Source: Microbacterium sp. ABRD28 | Lineage (GTDB): Bacteria; Actinomycetota; Actinomycetes; Actinomycetales; Microbacteriaceae | Reading direction: 5' to 3' | Assembly (NCBI RefSeq): GCF_003850245.1 | Contig: NZ_CP031015.1 | Location: forward strand, 2,108,001-2,172,000 | Length of the DNA stretch: 64,000 bases | Shown here: in pieces, positions 45,936-55,650 of the stretch | Numbering within the stretch: the stretch's first letter is position 1 | Layout: each line of letters opens with the position of its first letter | Notes under the pieces: model-generated | Databases searched by the model: none | Told to the model about the DNA's origin: nothing | The model's input: the letters and a program-made list of their open reading frames with translations, nothing else | Position numbers and translations under genes: made by a program

Positions 45936-48347
45936 GCGAGGACCGCCGACAGTGCCCTCCGACGCCGCGCGTCCGGCGTCGCGGAAGATCCGCAGCCGAT
46001 CGTCGTCGGGCCAGAGGGCGACCAGGCCGTCCTCGTCCGTTCGCGCGACCGCCGTCCCTGTCGCCGCCAGCGCATGGAGGATGTCCTCCCGAGGGTGCCC
46101 GTGGCGGTTCTCCCGTCCCACCGTGATCAGCGCCGCCGCAGCATCGACGTCGTCGTATAGGGGAAGGTGCTGATCGGCGCTGCCGTGATGGGCGACCTTC
46201 ACCAGATCATAGGAATCGGCCAGCACGCCGTCGGCGACCAACGCCCGTTGCGGCGCCGCCGAGAGGTCGCCCAGAAGCAGAAGGCTCGGAATCCCGGCGC
46301 CCCGGACGTCGATCACCACGCTGGCGTCGTTGCCGGGAGGAAAGGCGGGCGAGTCCTCGCGCGGCCAGAGAGTTCGCCAGCTCGCCGCGCCGAGCCGACC
46401 CGACACGCCCTGATGGACCTCTCGGACCTCGGCGCCGCCGGCGACGAGGGCTGATCGCACCCGAGCAGCCGACACCCCGTCGAGAGGACCGTGGATGACG
46501 GTGCCGACACGTCCGACGACGGCCTCCACGCCCCCGGTGTGGTCGATGTCGAAGTGCGTGAGCACGAGCAGCTCGATGCGGTCGACGCCGACCCGATCGA
46601 GACACGCCCCCAGCGCCACGGGGTCGGGCCCGGTGTCGACGAGGGCGACCTCCCCGTCTGAGCGGACGAGGACGGCGTCGCCCTGCCCGATGTCGCAGGC
46701 GATGACGCTCCAGGCTCCGGGCAGGGTGAGGGGCCCCGCGAGGGTGCGGAGCGCGGTGGTTCCCGAGACGATCCCGAGGACGAGGGCGAGCGCAAGGCCC
46801 GAGACGAGGCGCAGGGCCCTGACAGCTCTCCGCCGACGGGGGCGGATCGCCACGAGGATCCACATCGCACCGCCGGCGGCAGCCAACGTCAGCAGACCGC
46901 CTACGCCGCCGATCCACGGGGACTGCGACCCGGGGAGCGCAGACGCCGTCTCGGCGACGGCGGCGATCCACGCGGCGGGGACCCAGGCGAGGGCCGTCAA
47001 GCCCGACTGCACGAGCGGGATCATCGGGGAAAGGCACGCCAGGAGCCCGACGATCGTCGCCACGGGTGCCGCCGGAGCGGCAAGGACGTTCGCGATGACA
47101 CCGTAGAGGGGAACGGTGGGCTGGATGAGGACGAGGAGTGGGCCGCAGGCGATCTGCGCGGCGATCGGCACCGACAGGATGAGAGCGAGCGACGCCGGCA
47201 GGACGCGTGCGAGCCCGGCCGCCAACGGCGGAGCGAGGACGAGGAGCGAGCCGGTGGCCACAACCGAGAGGGCGAATCCGAGGGAGGTGGAGAGCCAGGG
47301 GTCCAGCGCGAGGAGTGCCACGACCGCCAGGCTCAGCACGGCCAGGCCGATCCCGGAGCGACCGAGGAGCACGGCCAGCATGGCCACCGCCGCCATGACC
47401 CCGGCCCGAACCACGCTCGGTTCCGGAGTGACGAGGACGACGAAGCCACTGAGGGCGATGAGCGACACGATCGTCCGCGCGCCGCGTCGCAGACCCAGGG
47501 CGGCGGCCAGGACGTACGCCACGCCGACGACGAGAGCGCAGTTGGCTCCCGACACAGCCGTGAGGTGCGACAACGATGATGCGGTCATCGCCGTCTCGAG
47601 ATCTGCCGTGACCAGACTCGTATCGCCGACGGCGAGGCCGGGGATCAGCGTTCGTCCGGGATCGGGAAGTCCGTCGACGGCGGTGACGAGTCCGCTCCGC
47701 AGCTCCGACGCCACGGCGAGGAGACCCGTCGGGGGCCGCAGGACCGCCGGCTCACCACGCGCCCGGAGGACGAGCGTGGCCCGGTCGCCGGGATAGGGCC
47801 GAACGACGACGGCGGCGAGCCGGACTCGGGCGCCGACGTCGAGCTGTGGCAGGACGTCACGATGGGCATCGGCGATGATGACGCCCACCACGACCGTCCC
47901 CGGGCCGGCCAGGGCGGGGGCACCTGTGGTCAGGGAGAGGGCGACGGCGTCGAAGTCCCACTCCGCGGCGCCGCGTCGTTCGACCTTGCCGGTGACGAGG
48001 ATCTCTGCTTCCACGCCCCGCCCCGCCGGAAACCGCTCCTGCGTTTCCCGCACCGTCGGGGCGGCCAGTGCGACGCTGGTCGAGGCGACTCCTGCTGCCG
48101 CCAATCCGAGCACCACGGCGACCAGCCACAGGCCTTTCGGCCCTTGGACGGCACGGCGACCTTTCGAGGCCGTCCTCGCCGCGAGGGCCGCCGCGAGGGC
48201 GAGGACTGCCGTCGTCCACATCGCTGCGGCGATCACGGCGGCCGCCTGCGGATGAACAGTCGCCACCGCTGCGGCGATCCACACGATGACGGCGGCCACC
48301 GGCATCCGCCACCGTCTCATCGCCTTCCCCGTCGGCGAGGTGCTCAC
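45933..48347 (-). CDS. comEC: ComEC/Rec2 family DNA uptake channel
   Basis: An 804-residue membrane protein proposed to pass single-stranded DNA across the cytoplasmic membrane. An N-terminal pair of helices and DUF4131-like region (to about 240) leads into the competence membrane domain (about 240-510, with HLTAVSGANCALVVG). A C-terminal metallo-beta-lactamase-like domain follows (about 540-800: VIACDIGQGDAVLVRS, LTHFDIDHTGG, KVAHHGSADQ). The GTG at 48347 overlaps the comEA stop (GTGA). Competence has rarely been shown in this family of organisms; pilus genes are not in the window. Confidence 0.93.
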   Translation of the reverse strand: MSTSPTGKAMRRWRMPVAAVIVWIAAAVATVHPQAAAVIAAAMWTTAVLALAAALAARTASKGRRAVQGPKGLWLVAVVLGLAAAGVASTSVALAAPTVRETQERFPAGRGVEAEILVTGKVERRGAAEWDFDAVALSLTTGAPALAGPGTVVVGVIIADAHRDVLPQLDVGARVRLAAVVVRPYPGDRATLVLRARGEPAVLRPPTGLLAVASELRSGLVTAVDGLPDPGRTLIPGLAVGDTSLVTADLETAMTASSLSHLTAVSGANCALVVGVAYVLAAALGLRRGARTIVSLIALSGFVVLVTPEPSVVRAGVMAAVAMLAVLLGRSGIGLAVLSLAVVALLALDPWLSTSLGFALSVVATGSLLVLAPPLAAGLARVLPASLALILSVPIAAQIACGPLLVLIQPTVPLYGVIANVLAAPAAPVATIVGLLACLSPMIPLVQSGLTALAWVPAAWIAAVAETASALPGSQSPWIGGVGGLLTLAAAGGAMWILVAIRPRRRRAVRALRLVSGLALALVLGIVSGTTALRTLAGPLTLPGAWSVIACDIGQGDAVLVRSDGEVALVDTGPDPVALGACLDRVGVDRIELLVLTHFDIDHTGGVEAVVGRVGTVIHGPLDGVSAARVRSALVAGGAEVREVHQGVSGRLGAASWRTLWPREDSPAFPPGNDASVVIDVRGAGIPSLLLLGDLSAAPQRALVADGVLADSYDLVKVAHHGSADQHLPLYDDVDAAAALITVGRENRHGHPREDILHALAATGTAVARTDEDGLVALWPDDDRLRIFRDAGRAASEGTVGGPR

Positions 48348-49000
48348 AAGACGACCAGATCGCGAAGCGACTCGACCATCTTCTCCCCGAACCCCGAGAC
48401 GGCCAGCAGGTCGTCGACGCTGGTGAACGGTCCGTTCGCTTCGCGCCACGCGATGATGCGCTCGGCCAGGGCGGGTCCGATCCGGGGAAGGGTGTCCAGC
48501 GCCGCCTCATCGGCGGTGTTGAGATTCACCTTGCCGTCGCCGGTGGCAGAAGCATCGCCGGGGACCGTACCCGGCGGCTGTTCGAGTGTGTGGTCGCCGA
48601 TCTCGGCGACGACCAACTGCTCGCCGTCAGCGAGAAGCCGTGCGAGATTCACGGATCGGGGCTCGGCGGTCTCGGTGAACCCACCCGCGGCGGCCACAGC
48701 ATCGAGGACCCGCGCCTGCGGGGGCAGGACGTAGACACCGGGCTTCCCGACGGCTCCGGCGACGTGCACGACGAGCTCCGTGGACGACGACGAGGGCGCC
48801 GTCTGCGTCGCCTCCTCCCCCGTCGCCTCTCCGCTCGTCTCAGATGCCAGGGGGATCTCGTCTACGGGGGCGAGGGCGCTGCGGAAGACGCCGATGCCGA
48901 CGGTGATCGCCACGGCGACCAGGACGACCACGACCGCCGCGCCGAGGCCGAGTCTGCGGGCGGTGTCGCGACCCTCCTCGCCGTCTCCCGTCACGGTCAC
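48344..49000 (-). CDS. comEA: ComEA-type helix-hairpin-helix DNA-binding protein
   Basis: A 218-residue protein with a short cytoplasmic N-terminus, one membrane helix (about 20-43), a Ser/Thr/Glu-rich external spacer, an SLBB domain (VVHVAGAVGKPGVYVLPPQARVLDAVAAAGG) and a C-terminal double helix-hairpin-helix (VNLNTADEAALDTLPRIGPALAERIIAWR). It should bind incoming DNA and hand it to ComEC, with which it is translationally coupled. Confidence 0.94.
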   Translation of the reverse strand: MTVTGDGEEGRDTARRLGLGAAVVVVLVAVAITVGIGVFRSALAPVDEIPLASETSGEATGEEATQTAPSSSSTELVVHVAGAVGKPGVYVLPPQARVLDAVAAAGGFTETAEPRSVNLARLLADGEQLVVAEIGDHTLEQPPGTVPGDASATGDGKVNLNTADEAALDTLPRIGPALAERIIAWREANGPFTSVDDLLAVSGFGEKMVESLRDLVVL

Positions 49001-49032
49001 ACGCTAAGCGGGCGTGGTCGGCGAGAACGGCG

Positions 49033-49064
49033 GCGGCCACGATCCGTGGAGGGATCGTGGCCGC
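49033..49064 (-). terminator. Hairpin after leuS
   Basis: GCGGCCACGATCC and GGATCGTGGCCGC form a perfect 13-bp stem with a six-base loop between leuS and comEA. It separates the two minus-strand units. No T-tract. Confidence 0.7.
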
Positions 49065-49096
49065 GTGCCGGTGTGCAGGAGAGGTGGCTGGGCGCC

Positions 49097-51688
49097 TCAG
49101 TGCGTGCTGAAGCTGACGACCTTCGGAGGACGCACGACAGCGCGGGTGATCTCCCGGCCGGCCAGCGCGCGCTGGACCTTCTCGTTCGCGCGCGCCTGGG
49201 CCTCCAGGGCGGCGGAATCGATTCGCGCCGAGACCTCCAGCGTCGCCCGAACCTTCCCATCGATCTGCACGACAGCCGTCACCGTCTCGTCGACGAGAAG
49301 CGTCGGGTCGGGATGCCGCCACGGCACGAGCCCCACGAACGGGGCGTACCCGAGCATCTCCCACATCTCCTCGGCGGTGTGGGGAGCGAACAGATCGAGG
49401 ATCATGGCCGTCGCCTCCGCCGCCTCGCGGACGGCGGGGTCGGCCGGCCCGGCTCCGGAGTCGATCACCTTGCGCGTGGCGTTGACGAGTTCCATCAGAC
49501 GCGCCACGGCCACGTTGAACTTGGTGTGCTCGATCAGGCCCGGAGCGTCGGCGAGGAGGCGGTGCGTGACGCGACGCAGCGCAACGTCGCCCTCCGCCCA
49601 GACCACGTCGGGCTCACTGGTGACGTCCTTCGCCACCCGCCAGGCGCGGGCGAGGAACTTCTGGGCACCCGTCGTGGAGACGTCCTCCCAATTGATGTCA
49701 TCCTCGGCCGGGCCGCTGAAGGCGATGGCGACCCGCACGGCGTCGGCGCCGGGATCGCGCATGCTCGCGGCGAACTCCACGAGGTTGCCCTTGCTCTTGG
49801 ACATCTTCGACCCGCCGAGCAGCACCATGCCCTGGTTCACGAGGCTCGTGAAGGGCTCGGTGAACTCGACCAGACCCATGTCGAACAGCACCTTGGTGAT
49901 GAACCGTGCGTACAGGAGATGGAGGATCGCGTGCTCCACACCGCCGATGTAGGCGTCCACGGGTGCCCAACGATCGGCCTGCTGCGGTGCGAAGGCCTGC
50001 GTGGCGTCGTTCGGCGACAGGAACCGTAGGAAGTACCACGAGCTGTCCACGAAGGTGTCCATCGTGTCGGGGTCGCGGCGCGCAGGACGGCCGGTTTCGG
50101 GATCGGTGGTGTGGATCCACTGCTCGGCACCGCCCAGCGGAGACGTGCCACGCGGCGCAAGGTCGAGCCCCTGCGCGTCGGGAAGTCGCAGCGGCAGCTC
50201 CGATTCGGGCACCGGCACGATGCGTCCGTCGTCGGTGTGGATCATGGGGATGGGCGTCCCCCAGAAACGCTGGCGCGAGATCAGCCAGTCCCGCAGCCGG
50301 TAGGACTTCGCCGCTCGTCCCGTTCCTGCGGCCTCGAGTTCCTCGATGATGCGTGCGATGGCGGTGCGCTTCGACAGACCATCCAGGCTCCCGGAATGGA
50401 TCATCCGCCCCTCACCGGTGAGCGCGATACCCGTCTGTGCGGGGTCGATGTCGGCCAGGCTCGGCCCCGTGTCCTCCGGCATGATCGGCTCGCCGTCGTC
50501 ATCGAGCTCGATGACGGGGATCGCCCCCGTGATGGGGGCGGTGGTGTCGACGACGACCTTGATCGGCAGGTCGAAGGCACGGGCGAAGTCGAGGTCGCGC
50601 TGGTCATGGGCGGGAACGGCCATCACCGCACCGTGTCCGTAGTCGGCCAGCACGTAATCGGCTGCCCAGATCGGCAGTCGCTCGCCGTTGATGGGGTTGA
50701 CCGCATACCGCTCCAGGAAGACACCCGTCTTCGGACGCTCGGTGTTCTGACGATCGATCTCGCTCTCGCGAGCGACGGTGTCGACATAGTCCTGGAAGCG
50801 CATGCGCACCTCCGCGGATGCGCCCGCGGCGAGCTCGGCGGCGAGGTCGCTGTCGGGTGCCACGACCATGAAGGTCGCCCCGTGCAGCGTGTCAGGACGC
50901 GTCGAGAAGACGGTGACCTTCTCGGTGCGACCCTCGATCTCGAAGTCGATGTCGGCGCCGACGGACCGGCCGATCCAGTTCCGCTGCATGCGGATGACCT
51001 TCTGCGGCCAGAACCCCTCGAGCTGATTCAGATCATCGAGGAGTCGATCGGCGTAGGCGGTGATCTTGAAGTACCACTGCGTCAGCTTCTTCTTGATGAC
51101 CTCTGCGCCGCAGCGCTCGCAGTGTCCGTCGACGACCTGCTCGTTGGCGAGGACGGTCTGATCGTTGGGGCACCAATTGACCGGGCTCTCCTTGCGGTAG
51201 GCCAGGTCGCGCTCGTACAGCCGCTGGAACAGCCACTGGTTCCAGTGGTAGTACTCGGGATCGCTGGTGTGCAGGATGCGACTCCAGTCGTAGGACGAGC
51301 CGTACTCGCGGAAGCTCTTCTTGTGCTGCGCGATGTTGGCGTAGGTCCACTCCCGGGGGTCGGCGCCCCGCTGGATGGCGGCGTTCTCAGCCGGAAGGCC
51401 GAAGGAGTCCCATCCGATCGGGTTCAGCACGTTGTATCCGCGGTGCCTCCAGAAGCGCGCGACGATGTCGACGTAGGCGTAGCTCTCGGCGTGTCCCATG
51501 TGCAGGTCGCCCGAGGGGTAGGGGAACATGCCGAGTACGTACTTGCGGGGCCGGGTGTCGCCCTCGTCGCCGGCGCGGAACGGATCTGCCGACTCCCATC
51601 GCTGCTGCCACTTCTGCTGGATGGCGTAGGGGTCGTATCCGCTGCCGTCGGTGGGCGCGGTGGTGTCGCTGGGGGAAGTCTGACTCAC
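49097..51688 (-). CDS. leuS: Leucyl-tRNA synthetase
   Basis: LeuS charges tRNA-Leu. The 863-residue class I enzyme has the HIGH motif as HMGH ([14 protein letters not shown] near residue 57), the CP1 editing domain, and KMSKS in [12 protein letters not shown] near residue 630. The C-terminal domain is intact. It is in the same genome segment as the leucine-sensing leuA leader, whose read-out is the charged tRNA made by this enzyme. Confidence 0.97.
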   Translation of the reverse strand: MSQTSPSDTTAPTDGSGYDPYAIQQKWQQRWESADPFRAGDEGDTRPRKYVLGMFPYPSGDLHMGHAESYAYVDIVARFWRHRGYNVLNPIGWDSFGLPAENAAIQRGADPREWTYANIAQHKKSFREYGSSYDWSRILHTSDPEYYHWNQWLFQRLYERDLAYRKESPVNWCPNDQTVLANEQVVDGHCERCGAEVIKKKLTQWYFKITAYADRLLDDLNQLEGFWPQKVIRMQRNWIGRSVGADIDFEIEGRTEKVTVFSTRPDTLHGATFMVVAPDSDLAAELAAGASAEVRMRFQDYVDTVARESEIDRQNTERPKTGVFLERYAVNPINGERLPIWAADYVLADYGHGAVMAVPAHDQRDLDFARAFDLPIKVVVDTTAPITGAIPVIELDDDGEPIMPEDTGPSLADIDPAQTGIALTGEGRMIHSGSLDGLSKRTAIARIIEELEAAGTGRAAKSYRLRDWLISRQRFWGTPIPMIHTDDGRIVPVPESELPLRLPDAQGLDLAPRGTSPLGGAEQWIHTTDPETGRPARRDPDTMDTFVDSSWYFLRFLSPNDATQAFAPQQADRWAPVDAYIGGVEHAILHLLYARFITKVLFDMGLVEFTEPFTSLVNQGMVLLGGSKMSKSKGNLVEFAASMRDPGADAVRVAIAFSGPAEDDINWEDVSTTGAQKFLARAWRVAKDVTSEPDVVWAEGDVALRRVTHRLLADAPGLIEHTKFNVAVARLMELVNATRKVIDSGAGPADPAVREAAEATAMILDLFAPHTAEEMWEMLGYAPFVGLVPWRHPDPTLLVDETVTAVVQIDGKVRATLEVSARIDSAALEAQARANEKVQRALAGREITRAVVRPPKVVSFSTH

Positions 51689-51788
51689 GGAGAGATGCCA
51701 ATCGTGGTGCTCGAACGGGACATCGAGCGCGCGGAGCGCGAGATTCCCAGGGTAGCCGAGCCGCAGGGTCAGGCGGGGACGGGTGTCG

Positions 51789-53102
51789 TCACCAGCCCTC
51801 GGGCAGGGCGGCGCCGAGCGCTGAGAGCGGGCCGCGGGCTTTCAGCGCAACCTCGGCGACCTCCGCCGATGGCACCGACCTCCACGTGATGCCACCGCCG
51901 GCGCCGACGTACGCACCGCTGGGGTGCGCCACGATCGATCGGATGATCATCGCCAGGTCCAGTCCGCCGTCCTCGCCGATCCACCCGAGGCATCCGGAGA
52001 ACACCCCGCGCGGCGCACCCTCCAGCCGATGCAGGATCGTCATCGCCGACAGCTTCGGCGCTCCCGTCATGCTTCCGGCCGGGAACGTCGCCGCGAGGAG
52101 GTCGGAGACCCGGATGCCGGGGCGAAGCGTCCCCGACACGGTGCTGACCAGCTGGTGGACCTGTCGATAGGAATGGACGGCGAACAACTCGTCGACGGCG
52201 ATGGATCCCGGCTCGCACACCCGCGAGAGATCGTTGCGCATCAGATCGACGATCATGAGGTTCTCTGCGCGCTCCTTCTCGTCGCCGATGAGCTCGCCAG
52301 CCAGGATGGCGTCCTCCGCCGGATCGGGCGACCGACGCCGCGTGCCCTTGATGGGGCTCGTCCGCACCCGTGCCCCCTCGACGTCGAGGAAGCGTTCCGG
52401 GCTGGCGCTGAGGAGGGCGACGTCCCCCGAGCGGATGAGTGCACCGAACGGGGCCGGCGAGCCGGCGCGCAGCCGCAGATAGACCTCGAGCGGATCGACA
52501 GGCGGGCCGGCGACGGTGAATCGAGTGGTGAGACAGAGCTGGTAGGCGTCGCCTTCGCGGATGTGCGCGCGGCATCTCTCGATGAGCGCGGCGTACTCAT
52601 CCGCCCCGTGGCGTGCCACGGCCGTCGCAGGCGTGGCGACGTCTCGCGGTCGGGCTTCCCCCGCGGGAAGGAGGGCGTCGGGCACGACACGGCGTTCGGC
52701 GATGTCTTCGTGGTGCACGAAGAACACCCGCTGCCGCGAGTGATCGAAGGCGTACCACTGCGACGCGCGGAGCCACAGCGATGACGGCGCGTCGGCGGCA
52801 TCCGGGTGCACCGGCGCTCCCGCAGCGGCGGCGCCCACCTCGTAGCCGAACCACCCGACCCAGCCGCCCCGGAACCGGCCGGCCGGCCACCGCTGCGCAG
52901 ACGTCGTGGCCGCGCCGATCGGCGCTGCGGTGACGACCTCGGAAGCGGCGGGGGTGCCGATCCCCACCCAGCTCCAACCGCCGGACTCGGTGGCCTCGCC
53001 ATCGAGCCAGAAGCAGTGATCGTGGCGCCCTGCCCACCGGGCGAATGCCTGGCTCGGGTCGATCCACGCCTCGAGCTCGACGGCCACGGGGTGCACCGAC
53101 AT
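51789..53102 (-). CDS. pabB: Aminodeoxychorismate synthase component I
   Basis: PabB converts chorismate with ammonia to aminodeoxychorismate for folate. The 437-residue chorismate-binding protein has PIKGT at 250-254; the lysine (Lys252) is the covalent residue of ADC synthases, whereas anthranilate synthases have [25 protein letters not shown] and [10 protein letters not shown] complete the family motifs. The ATG at 53102 has TAGCCT ending six bases upstream and is probably leaderless. pabA and pabC are not adjacent. Confidence 0.92.
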   Translation of the reverse strand: MSVHPVAVELEAWIDPSQAFARWAGRHDHCFWLDGEATESGGWSWVGIGTPAASEVVTAAPIGAATTSAQRWPAGRFRGGWVGWFGYEVGAAAAGAPVHPDAADAPSSLWLRASQWYAFDHSRQRVFFVHHEDIAERRVVPDALLPAGEARPRDVATPATAVARHGADEYAALIERCRAHIREGDAYQLCLTTRFTVAGPPVDPLEVYLRLRAGSPAPFGALIRSGDVALLSASPERFLDVEGARVRTSPIKGTRRRSPDPAEDAILAGELIGDEKERAENLMIVDLMRNDLSRVCEPGSIAVDELFAVHSYRQVHQLVSTVSGTLRPGIRVSDLLAATFPAGSMTGAPKLSAMTILHRLEGAPRGVFSGCLGWIGEDGGLDLAMIIRSIVAHPSGAYVGAGGGITWRSVPSAEVAEVALKARGPLSALGAALPEGW

Positions 53103-53108
53103 GTTCTC

Positions 53109-53114
53109 AGGCTA
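53109..53114 (-). promoter_or_regulatory. -10 of leaderless promoter, pabB
   Basis: TAGCCT on the minus strand ends six bases before the ATG at 53102. Confidence 0.55.
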
Positions 53115-53132
53115 GAGGACACGCCGGACCCG

Positions 53133-53138
53133 TAGGCT
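53133..53138 (+). promoter_or_regulatory. -10 of leaderless promoter, dedA
   Basis: TAGGCT ends six bases before the GTG at 53145. Only 18 bases separate it from the pabB -10, so each promoter's -35 region lies on the other's -10. Confidence 0.55.
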
Positions 53139-53144
53139 CAAGGG

Positions 53145-53828
53145 GTGAACGAGATCCTCTCCGGGATCCTCGACGCCGTCCAGAGTGTGGACCCCGTCGT
53201 GCGGACGGTGCTGGCGGGGATCGCCATCATGCTCGAGACGAGCGTCCTCGTGGGTCTGGTCGTTCCGGGCGACACGATCGTCATCGTCGCAGCCACCGCT
53301 GTCTCGTCCCCCTGGGAGGGGGTGATCCTCGCGATCGTCGTCGTCCTCGGCGCCCTCGCCGGCGAGACGGTCGGGTTCTACCTCGGGCGCTTCCTCGGTC
53401 CCTGGATCCGGCGCTCCCGGCTGGGTCGGTGGATCGGTGAAGACAAGTGGGCGCGATCCGAGCGCTACCTGCAGCGACGCGGCGGGCCGGCGATCTTCCT
53501 CTCCCGCTTCCTCCCCGTCCTGCATTCCCTCGTCCCGCTGACAGTGGGGATGAGCGGGTTCGCCTACCGACGATTCCTCGCCTGGACGGCGCCAGCCTGC
53601 ATCCTGTGGGCCGCCCTCTACGTCAGCGTGGCGTCAGCGGCGGCGGGCACCTATCGCGAGCTGGCCGATCGACTCCACTTCGCGGGGTACCTGTTCGTCG
53701 GGGCCATCGTCGTCTTCCTTCTGCTCGTCTTCGCCGCGAAGAAGATCATCGAACGTCTCGAGCGCCGCCACTTCGACCCCGATCCGGTGGCGGAGTCGAC
53801 GGGTGAGGTCGACACCGTGAAAGACTGA
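53145..53828 (+). CDS. DedA family membrane protein
   Basis: A 227-residue membrane protein of the DedA/VTT family. It shows the re-entrant motif region VGLVVPGDTIVIVAA, the GETVGFYLGRFLG segment and FLSRFLPVLHSLVPLTVGMSGFAYRRFL, with about five hydrophobic helices and a charged C-terminal tail. Members act as scramblases or proton-coupled transporters of undecaprenyl phosphate or phospholipids. The start is GTG 53145 from a leaderless promoter. The App1-type gene follows after four bases. Confidence 0.93.
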   Translation: MNEILSGILDAVQSVDPVVRTVLAGIAIMLETSVLVGLVVPGDTIVIVAATAVSSPWEGVILAIVVVLGALAGETVGFYLGRFLGPWIRRSRLGRWIGEDKWARSERYLQRRGGPAIFLSRFLPVLHSLVPLTVGMSGFAYRRFLAWTAPACILWAALYVSVASAAAGTYRELADRLHFAGYLFVGAIVVFLLLVFAAKKIIERLERRHFDPDPVAESTGEVDTVKD

Positions 53829-53832
53829 GGTG

Positions 53833-54867
53833 ATGTCTGAGACCACTCCGTCGCCCGGCGCGAAGGTGTTGTGGCTCGCTCGCCTGGAGTACCGCTTCCA
53901 CGCGTGGCGGGAACGACGCGCCCGTCGCCGTGGTCAGCGACCCACCGTGGCGCCGTTCCCCGGCTACGGGGGTGTCGACTGGGTGCGTGTGCTCGGCCGC
54001 GTGCTGATCGTCCCTCCCGCTCGCACGACCGAATCCGGCGAGTACGCCGGGGTTCGGGGCTGGCGCAGCTTCGCCTCCGTTCCCGTGGGCTACGCGCAGG
54101 TGCGGGTGACGATCTCCGGCACCGAGCACGAGGTCGTCGCCGATCGTGGCGGCGTGATCGACACCGTCCTCCCCGCGGCTCTCGAACCCGGATGGCAGAC
54201 GGTGACGATGTCTGTCGAGGGCGGGGAGCCGATCGAGACGCGCCTGTTCATCGTCGCCCCCGAGGTGCGTTTCGGCGTGATCTCCGATGTCGACGACACC
54301 GTCATGGTGACCGCGCTCCCCCGGCCGCTGCTGGCGGCGTGGAACTCCTTCGTGGTGGATGAGCACGCCCGTCAGCCTGTCCCCGGAATGGCGGTGCTCG
54401 CCGAGCGACTGGTGCGCGACAACCCCGGCTCCCCCTTCGTGTACCTGTCCACCGGCGCGTGGAACATCGCCCCGACCCTCATGCGCTTCCTCCGCCGGCA
54501 TGTCTACCCCACGGGCGCGATCCTCCTGACCGACTGGGGCCCCACGCACGACCGCTGGTTCCGAAGCGGCAAGGATCACAAGCTCGAGAACCTCCGGCGC
54601 CTGGGCCGCGAGTTCCCCGACGTCAAGTGGCTCCTCATCGGCGACGACGGTCAGCACGACGATGAGATCTACACCACCTTCACCAGCGAGAACCCCGACA
54701 ACGTGATCGCCGTCGCCATCCGACGCCTCTCCCCTGCCGAGGCGGTCCTGGCCGGTGGGCGCACCGCGGTGAACGACCACTCCGCGGCGGCTGTGCCCTG
54801 GGTCACCGGCCGAGACGGCGCGGAGCTGCTGGACAGGCTGCAGGCGGTCGGCGTGGTCGTCTCCTGA
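53833..54867 (+). CDS. App1-type phosphatidate phosphatase domain protein (DUF2183)
   Basis: A 344-residue protein with the HAD-like motif DVDDT at residues 152-156 (GVISDVDDTVMVTAL), STGAWNI, and a late LLIGDDGQHDDEIY, as in the catalytic domain of yeast App1 phosphatidate phosphatase. The basic N-terminus (LARLEYRFHAWRERRARRRGQR) may bind membranes. It is directly downstream of dedA, so the pair plausibly works on membrane lipids. ATG 53833 is used; a GTG one codon earlier is equally possible. Confidence 0.88.
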   Translation: MSETTPSPGAKVLWLARLEYRFHAWRERRARRRGQRPTVAPFPGYGGVDWVRVLGRVLIVPPARTTESGEYAGVRGWRSFASVPVGYAQVRVTISGTEHEVVADRGGVIDTVLPAALEPGWQTVTMSVEGGEPIETRLFIVAPEVRFGVISDVDDTVMVTALPRPLLAAWNSFVVDEHARQPVPGMAVLAERLVRDNPGSPFVYLSTGAWNIAPTLMRFLRRHVYPTGAILLTDWGPTHDRWFRSGKDHKLENLRRLGREFPDVKWLLIGDDGQHDDEIYTTFTSENPDNVIAVAIRRLSPAEAVLAGGRTAVNDHSAAAVPWVTGRDGAELLDRLQAVGVVVS

Positions 54868-54900
54868 CGGCGGCACACCGCGGGGGTCGGAGGCCGGTCG

Positions 54901-54906
54901 TAGGCT
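54901..54906 (+). promoter_or_regulatory. -10 of leaderless promoter, SRAP gene
   Basis: TAGGCT ends six bases before the ATG at 54913. Confidence 0.55.
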
Positions 54907-54912
54907 GATCGC

Positions 54913-55650
54913 ATGTGCGGACGCTTCGTGGTGGCAAACGTCGGCTCCGAGCTCGTCGGCGTGCTGCGTGTGGACGTCGAGAGCGACGATCTGCCTGCGC
55001 CGTCGTACAACATCGCGCCGACCTCGACCGTGGCGATCGTCCTCGACTCCCCGAAGACCGAGCCCCCCACCCGTCGTCTCGAACCGGCGCGCTGGGGTCT
55101 CGTGCCGGGGTGGGCGAAGGACGTCAAGGTCGGCGCTCGCGCGTTCAACGCCCGTTCCGAGGAGCTCGAGGACAAGCCGATGTTCCGCCAGGCGCTCGCC
55201 AAGCGCCGAGCCGTCGTCCCGGCGACCGGCTACTACGAGTGGAAGCAGGTGGACGGCGCCAAGATCCCCCACTACATCCATCCCGCCGGCGGCGAGCCGC
55301 TCTTCTTCGGCGGGCTCTATGAGTGGTGGAAGGATCCGTCGAAGCAGGACGATGACCCGGCGCGCTGGTTGCTGAGCTTCACGATCCTGACGAGGGATTC
55401 GATCGGCAGACTCGGATCGATCCACGACCGAATGCCCCTCTTCATGGATCCCGACCACGCCGACGCGTGGCTGGACCCGACGACCGAGAACGTCCGCGAC
55501 GTGTTGGACGCAGCGATCGATGCGGCTCCCGCGGTCGCCGAGACGCTCGATGACCACGTCGTCGACCGGGCGGTGGGCAACGTCCGGAACAATGGTCCTC
55601 ATCTCATCGAACCCGCCGACGGCGCGGCACCGACCGACGATGCGTCTTGA
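54913..55650 (+). CDS. SRAP domain protein (YedK/HMCES-type abasic-site shield)
   Basis: A 245-residue SOS-response-associated peptidase family protein. Cys2 (MCGRFVV) is the residue that forms a thiazolidine crosslink with abasic sites in single-stranded DNA after Met removal. Asn33 (SYNIAPTS), Glu in GYYEWK and His in GSIHDRMP complete the active site. It starts from a leaderless promoter and overlaps the next gene by 11 bases, another putative base-repair protein, so a small DNA-repair unit is likely. Confidence 0.95.
   Translation: MCGRFVVANVGSELVGVLRVDVESDDLPAPSYNIAPTSTVAIVLDSPKTEPPTRRLEPARWGLVPGWAKDVKVGARAFNARSEELEDKPMFRQALAKRRAVVPATGYYEWKQVDGAKIPHYIHPAGGEPLFFGGLYEWWKDPSKQDDDPARWLLSFTILTRDSIGRLGSIHDRMPLFMDPDHADAWLDPTTENVRDVLDAAIDAAPAVAETLDDHVVDRAVGNVRNNGPHLIEPADGAAPTDDAS

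Noticed and set aside
50111..51889. A long plus-strand frame opposite leuS
   Set aside because: LeuS is intact on the other strand with HMGH and KMSKS motifs; the shadow frame has no recognisable fold.
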